Shown: positions 55,006 to 64,000 of the stretch, piece by piece | How positions within the stretch are numbered: position 1 is the stretch's first letter | Layout of the letters: each line of letters opens with the position of its first letter | Made by a program: the position numbers and the translations under genes | Assembly: GCA_035048815.1 (NCBI GenBank) | Contig: JAUCBN010000021.1 | Span: forward strand, 565,501-629,500 | Direction of reading: 5' to 3' | Source of the DNA: Abelmoschus esculentus | Lineage: Eukaryota; Streptophyta; Magnoliopsida; Malvales; Malvaceae | Length of the DNA: 64,000 nt | Notes under the pieces: generated by a model | Seen by the model: the letters and a program-made list of their open reading frames with translations, nothing else | What the model was told of the DNA's origin: nothing | Database searches by the model: none

Positions 55006-57454
55006 ATGGAGGTTGAGAAAGATAGCAACCGCCAGGACTCGCCGGCGGCGGGGTGGAGTGGTTCTGGAAGTGGCGGGGATGATTTGGAACTTATTGCGGC
55101 TGATTCGGAGCTTGCTGGCGGCGATGCTGGAGGTGGGAATAATACTAGAGTGAAAGGACCGTGGTCGCCGGAGGAAGACGCGGTGTTGAGTCGGTTGGTA
55201 GCGAAGTTTGGTGCGAGGAATTGGAGTTTGATCGCGCGAGGAATCCCGGGTCGGTCTGGGAAATCGTGTCGGCTTCGTTGGTGTAACCAGCTTGACCCTT
55301 CCCTTAAGCGCAAGCCTTTTACCGGTAATTTTGTTTTTGTTTTGTTTCAGTTAAATGATGATTTGGGGATTTGTTTAGATTTTGATTGTTCGAAAATGGG
55401 TAGTTGTTGTTTTCTTTGTTTCTGTTGGTCGGAATGTTGGAAGTCAAGTCAAGTCAAGGCCTGCTTTTTTCCCCTTTGGGTTGATTTAGACAGTGAAAAA
55501 GATTGTGTTTTTTCTTTCTGTTTTACATTTGTATTAGTGTTGATTCATCTAATGATGTTTGGTTTTGACAAATGCTGCAACTATTCCTAGTTCTGTGGAA
55601 CTTTGCCTTTGTTTCTAATGTTCCAAATGTTGTAATCTGTTTGTTGCATTGTATTGCAAAGTTTGTGTCTTTGTTTCTTAGAACTAAAACTAAGTTCTTG
55701 AGTGTGATAGGCTGATAGCTATCAGTTCTTAGTGGAAATTGGTTTCTTATCGACTCGAATTAGTTCTGGAAATTGGTCTCTATATGTGCGATGATGCCTA
55801 TTACTAAGAACACCATTGTTGTTCTTGTCTTGTGTGTTGCTTGAAATACTTTTTGGTTTAAATGCAATTCCTTTTTCCTCATGTGTAATGCACATGTTTG
55901 GGATCCATTGGAAGGGAATTCAAGCTGAAACGATCATTCTCACCCGTATTCGCACAAGAATATGTTCGGGGTTATTGACGGTAATACATACATTTAGGAG
56001 ATAAGTTTTGTTTTCTATGTTAACGATTTCTGGATAGTGGAAACTTAGGTCTGAATGCATATCTATCTAGTTGATCTTAGCGAGAGAGTAAGTATAAATA
56101 TATATAATGGTGGATTTGGGGTTGTTTTAGAGTTTCTAGGTTCTTTTGCTTTGCTGTTGAATTTAGGGGAACACTCTATATTTCCAATGTCGAATTATTG
56201 AATCCGCTTCTTGGCGGAGTCATATGTACTAATGTTTGTTTTCAAAGAAAATGTATGAAGTTTTAAATTTCGAACATTGATATGCAAATCTTTTGAAGGG
56301 TGTGTGGAGTCTGTCCTTTTCTTTTTCATTTTTTGTTCTTTCCAATTGGTGATGCATCTGAGTTGGTTCTTGTATCATGAAACTTGAGGTACTTTTCAAG
56401 GTGAGTCAGAAGTCTCGATTTTGTTTTATTTATGCTGCTGAGAAAATATGTCGAACGAATCGATATTTTCTTATATGGGAACTCACTGGAAAATTCTATT
56501 ATGCAAACTTCTGCAGATGAAGAGGATCGTATCATAGTTTCAGCTCATGCAATCCATGGCAACAAATGGGCTTCAATAGCAAAGCTTTTGCCGGGTAGAA
56601 CTGATAATGCAATTAAAAACCATTGGAATTCTACTCTAAGACGTCGATGCATGGAACGAGGTAGGTTTAAACCTGGACCAGCAGCAGACACAATGGAAGA
56701 TGGCAGCCTTGATCGAACAAAAGCTTCCTCAGAAGAAACACTTTCAGTTGGAGATATAAACAACTTCAAGCCTTTGGAAGGAAGAGATGTGGTGATGGAG
56801 GATCGATCGAACTTTCAAGAAGACAAACCTCCGACACCAGGGGATCAAACCGTTGTTGAGCCAAAGGATCATCCCACCCTTCGCCGTCCAGTTGCTCGTG
56901 TAAGTGCATTCAGCTGTTATAACACTCCTAGCAATTCTAAAACTGAATCTGGAATGACAAGTAGAATCCCAATGCAAGGGCCTCTTGCTCAATCATATAG
57001 ACCGGACAGTGGAGTTGGAAAAATCCTGGAAGATTTTCGCTGTGAACCCATCATTCCCTCGCGATGTGGATTCGGTTGCTGCTCAACTACTTGCGGGGGT
57101 CATTCTCAAAGTTCATTGCTGGGGCCGGAGTTCGTCGACTACAAGGAGCCCCCCGTTTTTTCAAGCCACGAACTACTCTCCATAGCAACCGATTTGAACA
57201 CTATTGCATGGATAAAAAGTGGTATAGAGAACAATTGCGTTAGGATACCGAGCAACGCAACAACAGGCCCGAGAATGTCTCAAGGAGCCACTCCTGGCAT
57301 GCCAACAGGGATATCAGATTTACATACAAAAACTGACCCTATGCGATTCAATGATGGACAGAGCAAGTTAACAGGCATGTTGACAGAAGTTATGCCGACA
57401 CAGATGCCTAAACAGACGTGTTCGATACGATCCGAAGTGGAGGGTTTGAGCTAA
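55006..57454 (+). CDS. R2R3-MYB transcription factor, MYB1/25/109 type, two exons, 418 aa
   Basis: Exon 1 is 55006-55324 and exon 2 is 56517-57454. The GT-AG intron is 1,192 bp and the phases join to restore KPFT-DEEDR. R2 (about 50-101) has the regular tryptophans W53, W73 and W92 (GPWSPEEDAVL, RNWSLIARGIPGRSGKSCRL, RWCNQL). R3 (about 102-152) has F105 in place of the first Trp, as usual, then W124 and W143 (HGNKWASIAKLLPGRTDNAI, KNHWNSTLRRR). The sequence KGPWSPEED plus SLIARGIPGRSGKSC is typical of Arabidopsis MYB1/MYB25/MYB109 (subgroup 23). The 265-residue C-terminal half is low in known motifs. The nuclear DNA-binding role is clear from the domain; target genes cannot be told. The frame is intact, and the ORF reading through 55324 into the intron is only the unspliced form. 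Confidence 0.94.
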
Positions 57455-59500
57455 AGAGTGGTCATATTGTTGTTAGATTACTTTTTTCACATTGGAGGGT
57501 TAGGGTATAGAAATATATGTTGTTTCAGTTGGTCGTGATTATGCAGAACTCCATAGTTGATCTTGTGGGCAAAGAGATCATGAATTTTTGGTCTCGGAGA
57601 AGATGTAAACGTTGCTGAATTCATATGTTGAGAATTTAACTTGGAATCTTTGATATGTTAACATCATTAATTGCCAATTTGTCATCACATTTGCTCAAAG
57701 TGCAGAGAAATTATATCACGACTTATTTCTATCACATCGTCCATAAAATTAACCAGTCAAATACATCCATTATGACGTGGACAAATTTTAAAGGTCCGTA
57801 TACAATGACGTGAAGAGGTTTTAACAATCTAATAACATAATTGAAGTTTAAACTAAAATTTAATGTTAAAATAATATAATTTTTTAATTTAATGATATAA
57901 TCGATATTAAATTTAAAATTTAGTAGTATTTATTATAATTTAACTAACATTAAATGTTAAATTTATCATTAAATTTAATTGAATTATTACTTATTTGAAA
58001 AAATTCAAACACGTATTTATTTGAAACAGATTTATAAACCTTAAATCATGTGGGATACTTGCTAACAAAGTTTCATTGATAAAATAAATAAAAACTATTC
58101 AGTTCATTTTTACCCTGCATAGTAAGAAAAATTATATTAAAAAGTATGGATAGTTTCGAGATTTCATGTCTTTACAAAGTTATTGGGCTGTCGCACTCGC
58201 ATCTAAATCCAATGATATATTAAAAAGAAACATTAAACACGAAAAAAAAGTAGGTTAAAGGAGTCACATGAGAGACTGTTCAGAATTTTTATTTTTATAA
58301 TTTTATAAATTATTTAAATGTTAAATTAATAAATAATAATATTTTTATTTTTTAATTATATCTTTAATGTTTTTTTGAAAATAAAACAGTAAAAATAGTA
58401 TATAATAAATTTTAATTATGTTCACATTATTTATAAATTAAATATTAAATTAATTATTCAAAATAAATAATTCATATGTAAGATTCCTTAAACAAACAAA
58501 CTAAATTTTAGTTGTTTGAGATACTCAGTAAAATTTTTTGATGATTATTTAATTATTTAAAGAAATTATAATGTCTTGTACGTTTGTTCAAATAAATTGA
58601 CGTGATTTGATAAAAAAATATGTTTAAGAGATAAATGATCAATTAAATGATTATGAAGTCAGTAATTAATATTAAGTGATTGAATACGTTGGTAAAAAAT
58701 TCAATGATTTTTATAAGTTTTAGAGATCAAATAAAGCATTATAAAATCGTAATTCAAGAAAATAATATAAATGCGTAAGCAGGGTATTGGTACAGGGTTT
58801 AGGGATGACACTAATACATGTCCTAGACGGGTCTTCACCCATTCAATGTGGGATTTTTAGTATTAAAATCTAGTTTCGAAGTGGGTCAAGTGTATATTTA
58901 AAATTTTTGGGGTCGGATAAGGTTTAGAGAATAAATTCGATTAATTTTATACTATTTTATAATATATTAACAACTCGATAATATAAAATTAATGATGTGT
59001 TGTTGATTAATAACAATAAAGGATTCTTGGGATCACGTTGCTTGTATGTCAGGTAGGCATTTGATTGATTGAGTATTTTTTCATTGTTGTGATCCAGATA
59101 CCTAGAGTAAGTGTGTTGTAACACTATAATTACAGATATCGAATGAAGGTTATGATGTTGTGTGACTCGGGTCTCATTCGAAGATACTTGAAGGGAGATT
59201 TCAAGTATGAGTGTATATTTCGATATTATGTGAGCCAACTCACCTAGGTTGTATGTCTAATATTGCGTGACCCAACCTCACCCGAAGAGTTACGTTCCTA
59301 ATGTTGTATGACTCGAGCCCCACTCTAAAGTAATTATTGTTGATATTTGTGCTTTTGTCTAGATAATTTTATGAGATCTCGAGTATGATTCGTCTTTGTG
59401 TGCAATGTACGACGATTGTTATAATATTAGCATGTGCTTAGATAATTAAGTGGTAGTGTCACTTGTTTATTTATCTCTCCTTATTGCTTGTACTAGTTTG
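57455..59500. other. MYB 3' UTR then AT-rich intergenic DNA
   Basis: 57455-57660 is the likely MYB 3' UTR. 57660-58780 is AT-rich with no gene. 59090-59340 has four loose repeats around TTGTGTGACTCGGGTCTCAT / ATTATGTGAGCCAACTCACC / ATTGCGTGACCCAACCTCAC / GTTGTATGACTCGAGCCCCA, spaced 50-90 bp. Confidence 0.45.
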
Positions 59501-59706
59501 TGTTAAGCTATAAGTGCTGTGTAGTTCAGCTTACTAGTCTCTGGTAGTTAGTATGCAGCTTCTGAAAGCTAGTTAGTTGAGGTTGTAGAAAGTTATCTTG
59601 TAACAAACTTAACAACCTCCTCTAGCTTGTATATAAACTCATGTAATGCTTCATTGAAATACAAGTTTTCTGAGTTACTTTCTTTCTAAAAGTGAAGTTC
59701 TTCACA
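59501..59706 (+). repeat. 5' LTR of the Copia element (left border tentative)
   Basis: The sequence from TGTTAAGCTATAAGTG (59501) to GTTCTTCACA (59706) has TG...CA ends. It contains a TATATAAAC promoter motif at about 59629 and directly precedes a tRNA-Met-like PBS. The partner LTR is beyond the window, so the left border could lie further left, for example at 59338. Confidence 0.5.
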
Positions 59707-59718
59707 TGGTATCAATCG
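59707..59718 (+). other. Primer binding site of the Copia element
   Basis: TGGTATCAATCG follows the LTR end. Its first eight bases match the initiator tRNA-Met complement (TGGTATCAGAGC) used by most plant Copia elements. Confidence 0.65.
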
Positions 59719-59811
59719 TCTCTACGTTCTGGGCCATTGGTGTTTAGGGTCTTGTTGCACTTTTGCTTCTGCTTCTTTGGTGTTCGTCTGAAGGTCTTTC
59801 TTTGTGAATCT

Positions 59812-62800
59812 ATGGCTTTTCCTACTGGTGGTATTTCCATTGCTGAGAATGATGAGGGTCAAGTTGTGTATTCCTCCAAGAATGATCGTGTGTTCACAAA
59901 CAAGAAAGTGAATGTCATGTTGGATGAGTATAATTTCCTTCTCTGGAAACAACAAGTTCTTCTGACTGTTCGCAGTCATAAACTGGAAAAGATGCTTCTT
60001 GGGGCGATTAAGACACCACCTGCAACAATCCTAGTTGATGGTGAACGAGTTGTAAATGAAGATTACGAGGACTATGTAGCTCAAGATAGCGTCATAGCCT
60101 CGTGGTTGCTTTCTACGATAAGTGCGCATCTACTTCCTCAATTTGTGGGTGCTGAGACTGCAGATGAAATATGGCGTACGGTGCTTCAGTTTTTTACCAA
60201 CAAGTCAACAACCTCAGTTATGAGACTGCATTCTAAACTTCATTCTTTGAAGAAAGGTGATGAGAGCATGCGAGTGTATCTTTCTCTTGTCAAGGAGGTA
60301 TGTCATGCCTTAACTTCATGTGGTAGCCCTTTATCTCAAATACAACAGATTGCTAGCATACTGAATGGTTTGCCTAGGGACTACCAATCCTTCATGGCAG
60401 TTATAACTACTAGTAAAGGTTCGTTTACTCTTGAGAATGTATGCACTATATTGATAGATGCCGAGGCACAACTATTAAAGTTTGCTCAAACTGACTTGTT
60501 GCCAATGAGTGTGAGTATGGTAAAAGCACATAATTCAGGAAATGCTGAGTTGAATGGGCTTTCGAGGCAAGGGTTTGCTTCCCAAGAGCATGCTGGAGGA
60601 CGATCTGGGGGTCGTGGTCGAGGACGCTCAAAGTTGCAGTGTCAGTTCTGTGGGAAGCTTGGACATTTGGTTGACAGGTGTTGGCATAGGTTCGATTAGA
60701 ACTTTGCTGGGGTTTCAGTTTCAAGGAGAGATCAGATAGCTGGAGACTCTTCTACAGCATATTGTAGCTGCTGTGTTCGTGAACCACTATTTGAGCTTGA
60801 GAATGATACTACTTCTCAAGCTCATGTGTTGAGTGTGAATCAGGAACGTTGGGTGGTCGATTCTGGTGCTACACACCATGTCACACCAGATTCAGCCAAT
60901 ATTATGAGTGGCACAGATTGTAATGGACCTGGTAAGTTGACTGTGGCTAATGGTCGATCTTTAGATGTTAGCTCAGTTGGTCAGTCAACCTTATATACAT
61001 CATATAAGTCCTTTTTGCTCTATAATATGCTTCATGTGCCTAGAGATAACTAAAAATCTACTTTTTGGTGTCCAAGCTTGCTAGGGACAATAGAGTATTC
61101 CTTGAGTTTCATGCTAAAGATTGCTACGTGCGAGATGAAGATACAGGTGCGGTGATTTTGCAAGGGAAGGAACATCAAGGCTTGTATCAGTTTGTTACTA
61201 ATGTAGATAAGCATAGTGCAGAACAAAATAGAGCTGAAATCAATCTAGCTAGTTCTAATAATCTGTTGTATCAGTTGTGGCATAGGAGACTGGGTCATCC
61301 AGCCCTTGAGGTAGTTGTTCAAGCTTGTAAGCATGTCAATGTAAATGTTTCAAAACAAATGAATGAAGTTTGTGTTGCGTGTCATAAAGGGAAAAGTCAT
61401 AGCTTGCCTTTTGAAAACTCAGAAACAGTTTATTCTTCTCCATTTGAGCTTGTGTTTACAGATGTGTGGGGACCTGCACATGAAATGTCAAATGGGTTTC
61501 GATATTATGTGACGTTTGTGGATGCATATTCTAGGCATACGTGGTTGTATCTGTTGAAAGACAAGTCTCAGGTGGTGCAGGCTTATAAGCTCTTTCAACA
61601 TATGGTGAAAACACAATTTAATATTCCCATTAAAGCTATTCAAAGTGATTGGAGTGGAGAGTTCAGATCTTTGTCCACTTTGCTGCTTCAAGAAGGCATA
61701 ATCCATAGGGTATCATGTCCACATACGTCCCAGCAGAATGGAGTAGTGGAACGTAAACATAGGCATGTCATTGAGTTAGCACTTGTCTTGTTAGCTCAGG
61801 CTAGCTTGCCATTGAAGTACTGGTCTTATGCTGTTATAACAGCTGTATATCTGATTAATAGGTTGCCTACGAAAATATTGCAGAATGTGTCTCCCTATGA
61901 AAGGATATTTGGTAAGGTACCTGAGTATCAGTGGCTTAGAGTGTTTGGCTGCAGGTGCTTCCCACATCTTCAACCTTTTCAGAAGCATAAACTGGAGTAT
62001 AGATCTTAAGAGTGTACTTTTCTTGGGTATAGTCCCCAACACAAGGGGTATCAATGTCTGACAGCAAATGGTAGGGTTTATGTCTCAAGACATGTAGTCT
62101 TTGATGAGTATAGCTTTCCTTTTGCAGGTTTCTCAGGGAAAACAGATGTTTGCCAGTGTGGGAATAAGTTTCAGCGCTTTCCTTCTGTGGCACGAACAGT
62201 TCCTGCACAAAGACAAAGAGATACGACTACTACAAATGCTGGGGGACCAATTTCCTTTGGCATACCCAGTAGTGGTTCAAGGCATGCAGGCTCTCAGGAG
62301 GTTCCTAGTCCTCAGGAGGTTCCTAGTCCAGTTACTACTAATGAGGGAGCTGACTTAAGTTCGAGCATGAGCCCTAGTATCCACACACAACCTAGGCCGA
62401 CAACAGCAAGTTCCATAGAATCATTTTCTATACATAATGATAATGGAGAACATGTATCTGGTCCTAGCAGTTCACATGAAATAATGGAGAGTGATGCTGC
62501 AACTACTTCTGTTCCTGTGTTTCCTTCAGGTATTCCACCTATAAATACCCATCACATGATGACAAGGAGTAAGTGTGGTATATTTAAGCCCAAAATATAT
62601 GCACTCACATGTGACGATATCATTGAGCTAGTCAATATTCAGGAAGCTTTAAAATCAGACAACTGGAGACTTACAGCTGAAGCTGAAATGCAGGCTTTAA
62701 GAAATAATCAGACCTGGTCTCTTGAGGTTCTGCCAAAAGGACGTTCAGTAGTGGGATGTAAGTAGTTGTTTAAATTGAAAAAGAATGCAGATGGCACAGT

Positions 62801-64000
62801 TCAAAGGTATAAGGCTCGGTTGGTAGCTTGTGGTTTTTCACAGGTAGCTGGACAGGATTTCAAGGACACATTCAGTCCTGTGGTGAAGTCTGCAACTTTA
62901 AATGTGATTTTGTCAATTGCAGTCACAAACAATTGGAGTTTGAGACAGGTTGATATAAATAATGCATTTCTTAATGGAGATCTTAGTGAAGATGTGTATA
63001 TACAACAACCACCAGAGTTTGAACAACATTCAGTTGATGGTACTCCTTTAATTTGTAAGCTGAAGAAGGCTTTATATGGCCTTAAGTAAGCTCCCAGAAA
63101 TTGGCATGACAAGTTGAAAGGGTATCTATTGCAAATTGGATTTACAGAATCAAAGGCTGATGTTTCATTGTTTGTCAAAACTAAAGAAGGTGTGAAGACT
63201 TATATGCTGGTATATGTAGATGATATAGTTATCACTGGCCAATCAGACAAAGAGATTGAAGAAGTGGTATCTCTTTTGCATGTCAAGTTCTCCTTAAAAG
63301 ACATGGGAGAGCTTCATTATTTTTTGGGAATTGAGGTAATTAGGAGTGACAAGGGATTGTTGTTAAGTCAAAGAAAATATGTAAAGGAATTATTGGATAG
63401 AAATGGAATGCAGAATGTGTCTCCAACCCCTACTCCAATGGTAGTCTTGTCTAAAGCAACTAGTGAGTCAAATGAACTGCTCAACCCACAGGAATATAGA
63501 ATTATTGTGGGCTCTCTTTTATATGCATGTCACACGAGGCCTGATATAGCCTTCAGTGTGAATAAACTGGCACAATACATGCATATGCCACATGAAATAC
63601 ACATGGTAGCTGCTAAACGTGTGCTAAGGTACTTGGCAGGACCTAGGGTTACTGCTTTTGCTGATGCTGATTGGGGAGGAAGTGCAGAAGATCGTAGATC
63701 AGTGACAGAGTATTGTGTTTATGTAGGTGACCATCTTGTAGCTTGGCAGTCGAAGAAACAAAAGACAGTGTCCAGATTTACCATGGAAGCTGAATATAGA
63801 AGTATTGCAGATGCAACTTCAGAGGTACTTTGGATAGATGCTTTGCTGACTGATTTAGGGATTAAGTCACTACAATCTCCTGTGATTTGGTGTGATAATA
63901 CAAGTGCTGTTGCGTTAAGTGCAAATCCTGTGTACCATTCAAAGTCCAAGCATGTGGATCTTGATGTGCATTTTGTTAGAGAGAAAGTTGCAGTTGGGAA
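59812..64000 (+). pseudogene. Copia gag-pol polyprotein, interrupted by stops and frameshifts
   Basis: The ATG at 59812 opens a UBN2-type gag (LDEYNFLLWKQQVLL) with a CCHC knuckle CQFCGKLGHLVDRC near 60640-60682. Protease has WVVDSGATHHV at about 60850. Pre-integrase has the LWHRRLGHP and CVAC zinc ligands. The integrase DDE residues are visible in FTDVWGP, IQSDWSGEF and GVVERKHRH. Reverse transcriptase has KARLVACGFSQ and the YVDD box (about 63213-63224). RNase H has DADWGG and TMEAEYRSIADA. Lesions are TAG at 60697, a two-base frame change at about 61040-61070, TAA at 62007, TAG at 62763 (Trp position) and TAA at 63087 (Gln position), plus a short in-frame loss before DADWGG near 63640. The enzyme motifs themselves remain intact. 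Confidence 0.9.

Larger units (their letters stand above)
59501..64000 (+). mobile_element. Copia-type LTR retrotransposon, right part outside the window
   Basis: LTR, PBS and gag-pol are in Copia order: gag, protease, integrase, reverse transcriptase, RNase H. It runs off the right edge inside or just after RNase H, so the 3' LTR and target duplication cannot be checked. The coding part is broken (next entry), so this copy is not autonomous. Confidence 0.9.

Noticed and set aside
54957..55313. 118-aa minus-strand ORF
   Set aside because: It is antisense to MYB exon 1, whose R2 domain is unmistakable on the plus strand.
55325..55590. Extension of MYB exon 1 to 194 aa
   Set aside because: It is read-through into the intron; the GT donor at 55325 and the phase-matched exon at 56517 restore the R3 repeat.

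Overview
This 64 kb window is nuclear DNA from a eudicot plant. The genes have spliced, plant-type structures: a laccase, a ribosomal protein gene with a telo-box, a proline-type transporter, an R2R3-MYB, a DIVARICATA-like MYB and a MIR393 hairpin. They sit in AT-rich DNA packed with LTR retrotransposons and short inverted-repeat elements. The retrotransposon style suggests Malvaceae, perhaps Gossypium, but that is an inference and not proven by the sequence.

Layout. 1-2628 holds the tail of a Ty3-type element with tandem arrays and two LTR-end fragments. 2698-3000 (-) is a first exon of a DIVARICATA-like SANT/MYB gene whose second half is missing from the window. 3618-5976 (-) is an apparently intact six-exon laccase. 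6733-16766 is a complete Ty3-type LTR retrotransposon (minus sense) with matching LTRs, a perfect 5-bp target duplication, tRNA-Arg-type PBS, PPT and an intact gag but no pol. It inserted into an older telomere-motif repeat that has a second copy at 19885-20145. 16772-20600 contains dispersed and tandem 160-bp repeats. 21287-23567 holds two pseudogenes: the last exon of a sedoheptulose-bisphosphatase and a frameshifted HAD acid-phosphatase-like gene.

The main gene island follows: a GH17 beta-glucanase-like gene (23918-25084, -) with the usual acid/base Glu replaced by Ala, a decayed LIM-domain fragment (25617-25999, +), RPL35A (26852-27784, -) and a seven-exon proline-transporter-like gene (28673-31710, -).

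32021-54600 is mostly AT-rich and gene-poor. It contains a 1.5 kb Mutator-like element whose long arms carry tRNA-like A/B boxes, hAT-like and Mutator-like miniature elements with recognisable target duplications, a decayed L-type lectin gene, and MIR393 (43324-43440, -) with a TATA box upstream. 55006-57454 (+) is a two-exon R2R3-MYB of the MYB1/25/109 type. 59501 to the right edge is a Copia element whose gag-pol frame is broken by stops and frameshifts.

The functional genes look like unrelated neighbours and not a cluster. They cover lignin/cell wall (laccase, GH17-like), translation (eL33), compatible-solute transport (ProT), auxin-receptor control (miR393) and transcription (two MYBs). 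All exon boundaries were worked out by eye from splice signals, reading-frame phase and family similarity; no alignment or database search was run.
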